The notes beneath the pieces were generated by a model. That model made no database searches. It was given only the letters and a program-made list of their open reading frames with translations, and was not told the origin of the DNA. Positions 36,227 to 45,800 of a stretch of DNA of 64,000 nucleotides are shown piece by piece. Numbering within the stretch: position 1 is the stretch's first letter; every line of letters starts with the position of its first letter. This DNA is from Hymenobacter telluris (GTDB lineage: Bacteria > Bacteroidota > Bacteroidia > Cytophagales > Hymenobacteraceae), in NCBI RefSeq assembly GCF_017313265.1, contig NZ_JAFLQZ010000019.1, positions 58,324 to 122,323 on the forward strand. Direction: 5' to 3'. Position numbers and translations under genes: made by a program.

Positions 36227-36234
36227 CAAAGGTA
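36227..36234 (-). promoter_or_regulatory. Bacteroidota -7 box (TACCTTTG) of the TonB receptor
   Basis: On the minus strand TACCTTTG is an exact TAnnTTTG match, about 29 bp upstream of the receptor ATG and directly downstream of the Fur-box dyad. Confidence 0.75.
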
Positions 36235-36237
36235 TCT

Positions 36238-36260
36238 TTATTTAGAATGATTATAAATAA
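36238..36260 (-). promoter_or_regulatory. Fur-box-like dyad
   Basis: A 23-bp inverted repeat with arms TTATTTAGAAT and ATTATAAATAA (one mismatch, one-base centre). It covers the promoter spacer upstream of the -7 box. This is the form expected for a Fur binding site in this phylum and suits the FecA-like gene downstream. Confidence 0.75.
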
Positions 36261-36327
36261 CACGAATCACCCTTATTGCTTACATAATTTCCAGTTACGC
36301 TTTCCGACTTCAAACCAACGGCGGTAC

Positions 36328-37122
36328 TCATTCCACCCCCTCACGGCCCAGTAGCTTCCGTACCCAGTTGCGCAAGGCATAAATACGGGAGCTGAGGTAG
36401 CACTCTTGGCAGTGACTGAAATTCCACAGGCAATCCACCGTATCCGTGAACAGATGGAACAGCAGGCCCACGGCGACAATTTGCGTCGCCGGCAGCAGCA
36501 GCAGCAGCGCATATATCGGGACGGCGTAAAAAGAGTGCAGCGGGTGATACCCTATGCTACAGCGCAACGGGTCGAAGATGGGCTTGGCTAGCAGGTGGTC
36601 CAAGTCCATGAGCATCGTGGCCAACATAATCAGGTAGGCGGTTTGCCACATCAAGGGGAAAAACACCAGCGCCAGCACGGCCGGGAACAGAAAGTGCAGG
36701 CTGTAATGCACCAGCGTTTGGGCGCTGAATAGTTTCGTTGGGAACTGCCGGCGGAGCCCGCGCGGGGGCGTCGGCTGGATTGGGTTGCGCGCGGTATCCC
36801 CGGGCGCTGCCTGAGCATACCTCCTGCCTGCTTTGCCCATCGGCATTGTTTGCTCCCTGGGCGCGTTAGACTTTTGGGCCGCAGCCTGATTACGCACTTC
36901 CGCTGTACTGCGCCGCTGCGGGGTGGTGGGGTGCTCGGGGGCAGGTACGACCGTCGCCGTATCCTGGCGCGGTGCCCGTAGCGGGGGGCGGTACCCGGCG
37001 GCAGCGGGAAAGGCGGGGACAATAGCGGCGGTTCGGCATCCAGTCAATGCCAATCCAGCGGCTAGGCAGAGGCAGGGGAAGTGGCAGATAACAGGTAGTG
37101 GACGGCTAACAAACATTTCCAT
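36328..37122 (-). CDS. Lipoprotein with C-terminal DUF6122 membrane domain
   Basis: About 264 aa from ATG 37122 (or 37116); the frame stays open further upstream. Lipobox ALTGC follows a signal helix, then a Pro/Arg/Ala-rich linker (about residues 35-125), then the DUF6122 core: LMDLDHLLAKPIFDP, RCSIGYHPLHSFYA, and membrane helices. It ends with a Cys-containing tail (NFSHCQECYLSS). The core is paralogous to the protein at 1931-2245; the lipoprotein leader and linker are extra. The operator-like site at 37181-37213 lies upstream, which suggests metal control. Confidence 0.7.
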   Translation of the reverse strand: MEMFVSRPLPVICHFPCLCLAAGLALTGCRTAAIVPAFPAAAGYRPPLRAPRQDTATVVPAPEHPTTPQRRSTAEVRNQAAAQKSNAPREQTMPMGKAGRRYAQAAPGDTARNPIQPTPPRGLRRQFPTKLFSAQTLVHYSLHFLFPAVLALVFFPLMWQTAYLIMLATMLMDLDHLLAKPIFDPLRCSIGYHPLHSFYAVPIYALLLLLPATQIVAVGLLFHLFTDTVDCLWNFSHCQECYLSSRIYALRNWVRKLLGREGVE

Positions 37123-37180
37123 GAAGAAGCCTACTGGTAGCCCACGAGCCAACTTAAAAGTCGAGCTTACGCAGTTTGCT

Positions 37181-37213
37181 GGTGCATCGTGCGCCCGATT
37201 TGCTTGCAAAATT
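37181..37213 (-). promoter_or_regulatory. Putative AraC-type operator upstream of DUF6122 lipoprotein
   Basis: On the minus strand, half-sites AATTTTGCAAG and CACGATGCACC are 22 bp apart. The first is preceded by CCTGGA, like the sites before copA and the DUF305 gene. Confidence 0.45.
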
Positions 37214-37326
37214 TCCAGGGGTCGCATTGCCCTGGGGTCAAGGAAGACTGGTTGTGTTCTACCACGTGAGCGCCCTATTTCAACTTGTTTAGCTTATCCT
37301 TGTCGTTGTATAAAAACCCGTCACTG

Positions 37327-37707
37327 ATGAGCCTCACGCTGCATAGCGTCACCAACGCTTCTACTCCCGCCGCTGAAGGCGTTTGGCTTCGCGCCTCCGC
37401 CCCGGTAAGCACTCTCGGTTATGCCGTTGTGGACCGCACGTTCAACCCAGATGGTACTCCGTCCAACGAGTTTCGCCATATCTACCTGTTCGGCGACGTG
37501 GCCATTGCCAAGGACGAATGGATACGCCTCGTAACCGGCCCAGGCAAGTACCGCAAAGCCCCGGCGGACAAGGACGGTCATGTGGTTCACTACTTTTATT
37601 GGGGTTCCGGTAACTGCGTCTGGAATGATGCGGGCGGCGACACCGCGGCCCTGATTCGCTATACGACCGTGAATACAAAGCCTGTACCTCCGGTGGTCAA
37701 GCCGTGA
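37327..37707 (+). CDS. Lamin-tail-like (LTD) small protein
   Basis: 126 aa from ATG 37327 (the frame is open to 37285). The beta-rich sequence has GYAVVDRTFNPDG, FRHIYLFGDVAIAKDEWIRLVTG and an ending VHYFYWGSGNCVWNDAGGDTAALI. The WND-GGDTAxL ending is a lamin-tail-domain hallmark. There is no signal peptide. LTD proteins appear in bacterial envelope and nuclease contexts; here there is no clear partner. It lies between the metal region and the integrase. Confidence 0.6.
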   Translation: MSLTLHSVTNASTPAAEGVWLRASAPVSTLGYAVVDRTFNPDGTPSNEFRHIYLFGDVAIAKDEWIRLVTGPGKYRKAPADKDGHVVHYFYWGSGNCVWNDAGGDTAALIRYTTVNTKPVPPVVKP

Positions 37708-37781
37708 GCTCAACTGTGAGCACCTATTAAGGAATAGGCCCGGTCTGGAGCACCACTACAATTCTCTTTCTGGCTTTCATG

Positions 37782-37809
37782 AAAAAGCCACCGAATGGAT
37801 GGCTCTTTT
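37782..37809 (+). terminator. Weak hairpin terminator before the integrase
   Basis: AAAAAGCCA and TGGCTCTTTT form a short stem followed by TTTTC. It lies 75 bp after the LTD gene stop. Confidence 0.45.
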
Positions 37810-37911
37810 CTTTGGCCGGATAGGTATCGATTAGTAAGTCTTATCACTACCTATTCGCTATCTTGCCGGTCCAACCAAAAATCGGGTGACTATACCTTAT
37901 ATATAGGCTGC

Positions 37912-38871
37912 ATGGAAAACTCCGCCGCACTGACCGTAAATCCTGTGGGCCACGGGCTGGCGCACCACACAGGAGCAGCTGCTCGCTATGTCGAGGCCGG
38001 ACTGACCGGGGCACCTAATACCGCCCGGGCGTATGCTGCGCACCTAAAGCGCTTCAGCGCTTGGTGCACTGAGCATGGCTTCTCGCCATTGCCGGCGCCA
38101 GTCGATGCGCTGGTTGGGTTTTGCACCCACCTGGCCGAAGCGGGCAAAAAGGTCGGCACCTTGGAGCAACACTGCGCGGCCATCAGCAAGGCCCATGCGG
38201 TGCGCGGGGTCGATTCACCAACAGACGACAAGCAGTTTAAGATTTTCATGGACGGCGTGCGCCGGGTACACGGCGTGCGCCAGAAACAGGCGCCGGCGTT
38301 TTCGCTGATGCAGCTCAAGCAGCTCGTGCGCAGCCTGGATGTGCAGACGGCAACGGGGCTACGCGACCGCGCTATCCTGCTGCTGGGTTTCACGGGGGCC
38401 TTTCGTCGCTCTGAGTTGACTGCGCTCAATGTGCAGGACTTGCGCTTTACAGAGGATTGCCTGGTAGTCTCGTTGGGCAAGAGCAAAACCAACCAGCTGG
38501 GAGACTATGAGGAAAAGGCCATTTTCTACTCCCCTGAGCCAGCCGTCTGCCCTATTCGCTCCTTAAAAGCTTGGCTGGAGCAACTGGAACGCAGTGAAGG
38601 TCCCGTATTCGTGATGTTGCGCAAGGGCAACCGGCTTACTGCCAACCGCCTCTCAGACCAGACTATCAATACGCTGGTGCAGCGTTACCTGGGACCCGGC
38701 TATACGGCCCACTCCTTACGCGCCTCCTTTGTTACGGTGGCCAAGCTCAACGGGGCCGATGACAGCAAAATCATGAACCAGACCAAGCACAAGACCAGTG
38801 CGATGATTCGCCGCTACACTCGCTTGGACAATGTGCAGCAGCACAATGCGGCGAAGGAACTAGGCTTATAA
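37912..38871 (+). CDS. Tyrosine recombinase/integrase
   Basis: 319 aa from ATG 37912. It has an N-terminal SAM-like core-binding domain (residues 25-120) and a C-terminal catalytic domain carrying the full set: R165 (GAFRRSEL), K192 (GKSKT), H267 and R270 (HSLRASF), H293 (KHKTSAM) and nucleophile Y302 (IRRYTRLD). It is a phage/plasmid-type site-specific recombinase, similar in length to XerD. It marks the left edge of the lower-GC accessory island and may have brought it in, or may resolve plasmid dimers. No attachment site is evident. Confidence 0.93.
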   Translation: MENSAALTVNPVGHGLAHHTGAAARYVEAGLTGAPNTARAYAAHLKRFSAWCTEHGFSPLPAPVDALVGFCTHLAEAGKKVGTLEQHCAAISKAHAVRGVDSPTDDKQFKIFMDGVRRVHGVRQKQAPAFSLMQLKQLVRSLDVQTATGLRDRAILLLGFTGAFRRSELTALNVQDLRFTEDCLVVSLGKSKTNQLGDYEEKAIFYSPEPAVCPIRSLKAWLEQLERSEGPVFVMLRKGNRLTANRLSDQTINTLVQRYLGPGYTAHSLRASFVTVAKLNGADDSKIMNQTKHKTSAMIRRYTRLDNVQQHNAAKELGL

Positions 38872-38964
38872 AATCCAGACAAATTCAAATTACTCATACA
38901 GGCATCGTAGCTTGCGAGAAGGCCACTTCGGACTCGCTAAACCACTATACAACCTCTTTACCTA

Positions 38965-39885
38965 ATGCATCCAGAAACGCGAGAAATGTATGAAATGAGG
39001 TTTAAACTTCGCGTTTACGAAAGCAAGGGCGACGTATACCAAACGCTGTTTTCAGATGTAATGCAGCGGGCCCATCCAGAAGACTTCATGAAAACGCGGC
39101 CATGGGGCAATCTCGGTGACAAAAAAAATGATGGTTTTTTGAAATCGGAGCGTCATCTGTACCAAGTTTATGCTCCAAATGAGATGTCTGCGGCGCAAGC
39201 CATCAAGAAAATTGAAGAGGACTTTTTGGGTGCTCTCCCCCATTGGGGCTCTGATTTCGACAAGTGGTCCTTTGTGCACAACGCATTTGATGGGCTAGGT
39301 CCTCATATACAGCAGACAATACTTGCTTTAGAAAAGCAGCACAACCCTATAAAGCTTACTCCTTTCAGCCCAATTGACCTCTCCAAGAAGCTGTTTAGCC
39401 TTGATGAGGATGATATTATGGCGGTTCTGGGGCTGCCTTACAAACCGATAAGGCCTTCACAAATAACCTTTGATGAGATTAAGCATGTTTTAGAACAACT
39501 TGCTCACTCACTTCCTGAGCAACCAGCTCATATACAAGAAGTACCTCCAGGAAAACTCAATGCAAACAGTTTGAGCTCAAACAGTCGAAACTTAGTTCGC
39601 ATGGGTATGGGGCTTGCCCCACGTGTTGGCGATTTCTTTGGCACCCATCGATTCGACCCTGAGCTTGGTAACCGAGTCGCTCAAGTTCTTAGAAAAGAGT
39701 ACATCCGATTAAAAGAATCTCGCATTGGCCCTGATGCTATTTACAGTGCCCTATTCAACTTGATTAGGCAACATCAGCATTCCTCCGAGGCAGCAGCTTT
39801 GGCGATTTTAGCCTATTTCTTTGAGCGTTGTGACATTTTCGAGCCTCTTAGCAGCACACCATCTTTGCAGGAGGCAGAGGTATGA
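38965..39885 (+). CDS. ABC-3C system effector/CTD-type protein
   Basis: A 306-aa protein. The N-terminal third contains WGNLGDKKNDGFLKSERHLYQVYAP, a Gly-Asp/Asp pattern with a following strand that resembles a PD-(D/E)xK-like nuclease core. The C-terminal half (RMGMGLAPRVGDFFGTHRF, YFFERCDIFEPLSS) matches the C-terminal module of ABC three-component (ABC-3C) conflict systems. It is the first gene of a three-gene operon; its stop overlaps the next start by 4 bp (ATGA). Low GC relative to the metal genes indicates recent transfer. The nuclease reading is an inference. Confidence 0.75.
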   Translation: MHPETREMYEMRFKLRVYESKGDVYQTLFSDVMQRAHPEDFMKTRPWGNLGDKKNDGFLKSERHLYQVYAPNEMSAAQAIKKIEEDFLGALPHWGSDFDKWSFVHNAFDGLGPHIQQTILALEKQHNPIKLTPFSPIDLSKKLFSLDEDDIMAVLGLPYKPIRPSQITFDEIKHVLEQLAHSLPEQPAHIQEVPPGKLNANSLSSNSRNLVRMGMGLAPRVGDFFGTHRFDPELGNRVAQVLRKEYIRLKESRIGPDAIYSALFNLIRQHQHSSEAAALAILAYFFERCDIFEPLSSTPSLQEAEV

Positions 39886-40121
39886 TTCTACCTACTAAAC
39901 ATCTTCCTACCGAGCGTGCCTTGCTTACTGTTGGTGCGCAACTGCTGACGCATCTGCAAGAACCCAAATCTGTTTCACGGCTTTGGTCAGATATCAAGCA
40001 TGACCCTTCTCAGGATAACTCTATTTCCTTCGACTGGTTCGTGCTCGCTCTTGACCTTTTATCCGCAATGGGCATTATTCATTTCGCAAACGAGCGCATT
40101 GCCCGGACAACCTCTGCATGA
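39882..40121 (+). CDS. ABC-3C system middle component (MC6-like)
   Basis: A 79-aa helical protein: MILPTKHLPTERALLTVGAQLL, SRLWSDIKHD, and a winged-helix-like ending FVLALDLLSAMGIIHF. The start MILPTKHxPxERxLL is characteristic of middle component 6 in ABC-3C systems. The gene overlaps both neighbours by 4 bp (ATGA at each end), so the three are tightly coupled. It probably links the ATPase to the effector. Confidence 0.8.
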   Translation: MILPTKHLPTERALLTVGAQLLTHLQEPKSVSRLWSDIKHDPSQDNSISFDWFVLALDLLSAMGIIHFANERIARTTSA

Positions 40122-41872
40122 TTTATTCTATTTTCAGCTCGTTGCCTAGTTTTAAGTCTTACGCCTTCCGCTCAGGCTTGAATATAATTATTGCCGACAA
40201 AGGCGAAGCTTCAGGAGCTGGCCAAACACGCAATAAGGCGGGTAAATCAAGCATTGTGTTACTAATCCATTTTGCGCTTGGTAAAGAAGGAGACCCTAGT
40301 TCTCTGTTCCGCAAACCCGAATTGAAGGACCATAATTTTGGGATAGAATTTGACCTGCGTGGAGTACGCATCCGCGCAACCCGTTCAGGTGCAACTTTCG
40401 GCAAGGTGCATTTAACACAAGTTGACGCATCTAAAGCTGTCAAAGATTGGGCCGTTGATGCGTTAGATGGTGATTGGGAGGCAACTGTTTCTAGTGCAAA
40501 GTGGGAGTCCGATTTAGGGAGAATTATATTTCAACTCCCTGAAAAATCTGAGAAGTTTGGGCCCAAGTTTGGCATGCTCTTCAATTATTTCGCTCGCCGA
40601 GCAAGCAGTGGAGCCTTTCTTAATCCACAGCAGCAATCAAGCAAGCAAAGCCCAGCAGACACTCGGGTAGCGCTATCCTATCTACTGGGATTGGATTGGC
40701 GCATCAGTACGGAGCGGGAGCAGCTTAGACAATCTGCGGAGAACACTAAAAAACTGCAAAAAGCTGCACAAGACGGTCTTTTAGAAGGGCTCACGGGTGA
40801 CCCCAAGCAATTGCTGACGCAATCTGTGCTCGTTCAAGAAGATGTCAATAGAATGACGGAGGCTGTTCGCAGTTTTCGAATGCTCCCCGATTATGCGGAG
40901 CGGGAGAAAGAAGCAAATAATCTCACCCGCGAGATAAATAGATTAGCGGACGAGAATGCACAAGACGGTTTGTACATCCACGATTTGGAAGTCTCGTTGA
41001 GTTCTGAGTCGGCCCCACAGCTTGATGACGTGCAACGAATGTACTCCGAGGCTGGGGTGTCTTTGCCGGGAATAGCATTGCAGCGGTTCGAAGAGGTGCG
41101 CAAATTTCACGAATCGGTAGTGCGGAACCGAAAAATGTACTTAGAAGAAGAGTTGACGCAGGCTCGCTTAAACGTTGAAAATAGGCAACGAAAAATGACT
41201 CAACTCGACGATAGGCGAACTGAGGTCATGACACTTTTGAAGACACATGGCGCCTTACAGCATTACTCGAAGTTGCAGAGCGAATTGAGTAGAGCAGAAG
41301 CTCGGGCTGAACAGATAAAGCAACAGCAGTCTATTTTACACGAAGTTGCAGAGCGTGTTGCTCAGTTCAAGATTGACCAACAACGCCTTTACTTACGACT
41401 ACAGCGCGACTTTATCGAAAACGAACAGTTGCTAAAAGACGCGATTTTAGCATTTGAGGAAGCTTCACGAGCTTTATATGAAAATGCAGGTAATCTCAAT
41501 ATATACCCGAGTGAAACGGGGCCCAACTTTGAGGTGACTATTCAAGGAATGAAAAGCCAAGGGGTTAACAACGCACAGATATTTTGCTTTGACATGATGC
41601 TTATGCGAATGGCTACGAGGCGCGGAATTTCTCCTGGATTTTTGATACACGACAGCAGCTTATTTGACCCTATTGACGAACGTCAGAAAGAGAGGGCTTT
41701 AGAATATGGAGCCAAGCTGGCTGAGCAAATTGGCTTCCAATACATAGTAACTCTGAACTCGGACCAAATTCCAAAAGAAAGGGTCACTACCTTTCCCTTA
41801 GAAGATTATATAATTCCTCCTAGGTTGACTGACGAACCTGGCGGCGGTCTGTTCGGGTTCGAGTTTAACTAA
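40118..41872 (+). CDS. ABC-3C ATPase (DUF2326, SMC/RecN-like)
   Basis: A 584-aa protein. The N-terminal ATP-binding lobe has GLNIIIADKGEASGAG and the P-loop-type RNKAGKSSI (K43). A long coiled-coil arm runs from about 195 to 435 (REINRLADENAQDG; LEEELTQARLNVENRQRK). The C-terminal lobe carries GFLIHDSSLFDPIDERQ (Walker B/D-loop equivalent) and the DUF2326 ending. It resembles SMC/Rad50-type ATPases that sense DNA or phage structures. It completes the ABC-3C trio. Defence against phages or plasmids is the proposed role for this class. Confidence 0.85.
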   Translation: MIYSIFSSLPSFKSYAFRSGLNIIIADKGEASGAGQTRNKAGKSSIVLLIHFALGKEGDPSSLFRKPELKDHNFGIEFDLRGVRIRATRSGATFGKVHLTQVDASKAVKDWAVDALDGDWEATVSSAKWESDLGRIIFQLPEKSEKFGPKFGMLFNYFARRASSGAFLNPQQQSSKQSPADTRVALSYLLGLDWRISTEREQLRQSAENTKKLQKAAQDGLLEGLTGDPKQLLTQSVLVQEDVNRMTEAVRSFRMLPDYAEREKEANNLTREINRLADENAQDGLYIHDLEVSLSSESAPQLDDVQRMYSEAGVSLPGIALQRFEEVRKFHESVVRNRKMYLEEELTQARLNVENRQRKMTQLDDRRTEVMTLLKTHGALQHYSKLQSELSRAEARAEQIKQQQSILHEVAERVAQFKIDQQRLYLRLQRDFIENEQLLKDAILAFEEASRALYENAGNLNIYPSETGPNFEVTIQGMKSQGVNNAQIFCFDMMLMRMATRRGISPGFLIHDSSLFDPIDERQKERALEYGAKLAEQIGFQYIVTLNSDQIPKERVTTFPLEDYIIPPRLTDEPGGGLFGFEFN

Positions 41873-41910
41873 GTACAAGTAATTTATACACCTTATTCAC
41901 TGACTCTCTA

Positions 41911-42828
41911 ATGAATTCATCACTGCTTATTGAGAAGATGGATTTGTATAGAGACTGGCTAAAAATTGCAAAGCATCGCCTAACAGCTTGCGGTTTCGAT
42001 ATCAGTCAGCTTGTCCACGACGAGGAGGTGTCACTGGAATACTTTAATGTGCTACTGCACCTTACCATTCCTATACAACCTCGTCAAGTATTCTATGCGG
42101 ATGCATTCAGTTGTCCTCCTGAGCTTCAGGCGGGATTGCTAGCATTCATCGAAAGGATTGAGTCTGGGCGAAATCTGCGGCCGCACATGAGTCGAGGAGT
42201 AAAAAAAGTGGCTAACCGGGATGCGCTACGGTACGACTGGGGCATTCATCACTTTCATCTTGGCGCTACCCTAGCCCCTGACGGTTTCGTTACTCGGACC
42301 GAACCAATTCTATTTGCTTGGGTCGCTCACAATGCCGTATACATGCTCGGACTCTACCCACATGGAGCCTGGAGCCAACAAGAAGTACTCCAAGTGCTTT
42401 ATCGCAACTGGCCTGCCCTGCTCTCTCCTTATACCATTAAGGGTGCTAGTCTAACGCACATTTTAACCGACCAAGAAGTTGCACTAGCGCGTAAGGCAGG
42501 CGTAACGGTGGCCTTTCAAGTAGCTGAAGGTGTAGCCGTCGTGCCTCCTGGGGGTGGCATGCCCACGTCCAAGCATAGCTTTCGTGCAGTCAGAGATAGT
42601 GATAAGCTTCACGACAACTTGGACAGCATGATGGAGCAGTTGCGAGACCCTACCTCAGCCTTTATGCAGGAGTATGAAAGGAAAGGAGTTTTCAAAAAGC
42701 GAACTCTCTCATTTTCTTTAGTAGAGCACAGCGATGGGTACAGTCTTGTCGAAAAGCACAACAATCTCTATTTTAAGGTGGGCGGAATTCCTTCCTTGCC
42801 GTTGCCTACTATGGTGGTAAACCACTAA
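41911..42828 (+). CDS. Unknown protein paired with the caspase-helicase
   Basis: A 305-aa soluble protein. A central conserved-looking block reads RYDWGIHHFHLGATL, then FAWVAHNAVYMLGLYPHGAW and LYRNWPALL. The spaced His pair (HHFH) and following beta strands resemble small toxin-like domains seen in defence islands, but I cannot name the family. Its C-terminal third (EYERKGVFKKRTLSFSL) is charged. It lies 38 bp after the ABC-3C ATPase and only 23 bp before the caspase-helicase, so it is most likely the partner, target or regulator of that protein. Confidence 0.7.
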   Translation: MNSSLLIEKMDLYRDWLKIAKHRLTACGFDISQLVHDEEVSLEYFNVLLHLTIPIQPRQVFYADAFSCPPELQAGLLAFIERIESGRNLRPHMSRGVKKVANRDALRYDWGIHHFHLGATLAPDGFVTRTEPILFAWVAHNAVYMLGLYPHGAWSQQEVLQVLYRNWPALLSPYTIKGASLTHILTDQEVALARKAGVTVAFQVAEGVAVVPPGGGMPTSKHSFRAVRDSDKLHDNLDSMMEQLRDPTSAFMQEYERKGVFKKRTLSFSLVEHSDGYSLVEKHNNLYFKVGGIPSLPLPTMVVNH

Positions 42829-42851
42829 ATAAACCTCGACAACGACAGCTT

Positions 42852-45800
42852 ATGGCCGCCCGATTTCTTTCTGGATTCATTGGCGTCAACCGCCATTCTG
42901 ACCCGGACATTACTGACCTAAGCTGTGCTCGTAGGGATGCCACGGCCTTGTGGTCACTCTGGCAAGACACTCTTCCTGACGCCACCCCGGTGCTGCTTGT
43001 GGATGAAGAGGCTACTCGGTCCCGTATCGATGAGCTGCTAGCTCAGACACTAGATGCTGCTACGGACGATGATGTAGTGCTGCTAACCTTTTCTGGTCAC
43101 GGCACCCACAACCACCGTTTAGTAGCCCATGATACCAACTTAGAGGACTTGGCGGGGACAACTATATCCATGGCAGACCTAGCCACACGGTTTCGCCAAA
43201 GTAAGGCTCGCCATATTTTGCTGGTTCTCGACTGCTGTTTCAGTGGAGGGGCGCCGGCCAAAGTGATTGAGGATGGCTTACAGCCACGGGGCAGTGGCTT
43301 TTCCTTGGAATCGGCTTTTTCAGGACGTGGGCGTATGCTCTTAGCTGCAGCTAATGTTGATGAAGAAGCTTGGGAGGCTGCGGGCCATGGTCTACTAACT
43401 TCGGCCTTGACTGCGGCCTTACGGGCTGCTACTGGTCCGGTAGAAGTAGGAGGTCTGATGGCAGATGTTGCCGGGCGGGTACGCGCCGAAGCGCAACGTC
43501 TGGGCCTCACCCAAACCCCCAAATGGGTAGGAGATATAGATGGGGGCTTTACCATTCCCCCACTACAGGCCGGACAGCATTATTACCAAGCCTTTCCTGA
43601 ACAGACCGGCCTGAAGGTGTCGGAAAACATCCGGGAATTAATGGGCTTCGGCTTACCGGAAGAGGTTATTGAGCTCTGGGCCCAACAGTTCTCCCAAGGG
43701 CTCAACGAGCTGCAACTGGCTGCGGTCAACGACTATCGGATACTGGACGGTGAATCCTTACTAGTTGTAGCCCCGACCAGTAGCGGCAAGACCTTTATTG
43801 GAGAACTAGCCGCTGTAAAGGCTGCTGTTAGTACCCAGCGCGCTGTTTTTCTGGTGCCTTACAAGGCGTTGGCCAACGAGAAGTATGAGCAGTTTACTGA
43901 CTTGTACGGCACGCGGTTGGGCCTACGGGTGATTCGATGCACTGGCGACTACCAAGACGCTACCAATGCCTTTGTGCGGGGTAAGTATGACATTGCGCTG
44001 CTTACCTATGAGATGTTTCTGAACCTGGTGGTAAAAAACCAGGGCACACTGAGCCGCATCGGGGTGGTAGTCGTGGACGAGGCGCAGTTTATCACTGACC
44101 CCGGCCGAGGCATCAGCGTCGAGCTGTTGCTGACCTACATTCTGTCTGCTCGCGAACGGGGCATCACTCCACAGTTGGTAGCGCTATCGGCAGTCATCGG
44201 CAACACCAACGGCTTTGAGCATTGGCTGCGCTGCCAGGCACTGATTACCACCCGGCGGCCCGTACCCTTAGAGGAAGGTGTTATTGACCGCTCGGGCGTT
44301 TTTGAGTACCTAGACCCCGACACCGGGCTTCAACAGAAACGGCAGCTACTACCCGCTCATGCTGTGCGGATACGCCGTGATAAAGCCAGTACGCAGGACG
44401 TGATAGTGCCCCTAGCGCAGGCACTGCTTGCGCAGCAGCCGACGGCTAAGCTTATTGTGTTCCGCAACGTCCGCGGTAAAGCCGAAGGCGTGGCGGGTTA
44501 CCTGGCCAAGGATTTAGGGTTGCCCAGTGCGGATGCGGCCATAGCGGCATTGCCGGCCCATGACCGCTCCTCTACTTCCACTAGGTTGCGCGACTGCCTG
44601 CGGGGAGGTACAGCCTTTCACAACAGTAACCTGTCTCGGGAAGAGCGGGAGGTTGTCGAACGTGCTTTTCGTGACCAGCAGGGCCCCGTACGGGTGCTGG
44701 GGGCCACGACTACTGTCGCAGCCGGCATCAATACGCCTGCTTCGGCAGTAATTCTAGGCGAAACGGAATTCCTCGGAGAGGACCAGAAGCCTTTCACCAT
44801 TGCCGAATACAAAAACATGGTAGGTCGGGCTGGCCGACTGGGCTACAATGAGCGTGGCCAGTCATTCATTATCGCCAACACCCCCATGGAGCGTCGTCAG
44901 CTGTTCCAGCACTACGTTCTTGGTCAGCCAGAAGCCATGCGCTCTTCCTTTGCCACTGGCAATCTGTCCACCTGGGTGTTGCGTCTGCTGGCCCAGATTC
45001 CGCGGGTTGGCCGCCGGGAGGTGGCCACCTTATTGGCCAATACCTACGGGGGGTACGTGGAGGGCCGCAACAATCCAAACTGGCGGCCCCAGATGGATGC
45101 GCAGGTGGAAACTATAATCATCTCCCTGATTCGGGCGGGCATCGCGGAGCAGGAAGGTCCTATGCTCCAGTTAACCCTAGTAGGGTTTGCCTGCGCCAAT
45201 TCGTCGCTCTCCTTTGACTCTATCCTGCGCCTGCTGCACTTGCTGCAGTTGTTGAATCCCGCCACCATCACGCTGGAGCGGCTGCTGGCCCTGACGCAAG
45301 CGCTGCCGGAACTAGACGAAACCTACACGCCCCTCTTTAAAAACGGGAACAAGGAGAAGACTTGGCCCTATCATGCGGCTCAAAAAGTGGGCAACGACCT
45401 GGTGCAGCTCTACCAGCGTTCCCTCCCCGACCAGATAGCCTATCTACGCCGAGCCAAACGGGCATTATTGGTAGAGGCTTGGCTAGAAGGCGATTCTTTG
45501 GAAAGTTTGGAGCAGGCGTATACCAACTCCTCCTTTGTGCCGGTCAGCTACGGGGATGTACGTCGGATTGCGGACGCAACGCGCTACCATTTCCGCTCAG
45601 TGGTGCCCATTGTCCAAGCGCTACACCCCATGTTACTCTTGGAAGATGAGGCCCTGAATTTGTTAACCACCCGTCTCGAGGTTGGCTTGCCGGCCTCGGC
45701 TCTCCCATTGCTGAATGTACCTATCCTGAATCGTGGGGAAATACTGTTGCTGGCGCGTCACGGCATTGTGGAACCGTCGCTTTCATGGGCCGCTATTGAA

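Noticed and set aside
41911..42828. Assignment of the 305-aa gene as HamA of a Hachiman system
   Set aside because: It has no visible DUF1837-type nuclease motif, so the link to Hachiman is only by gene arrangement.
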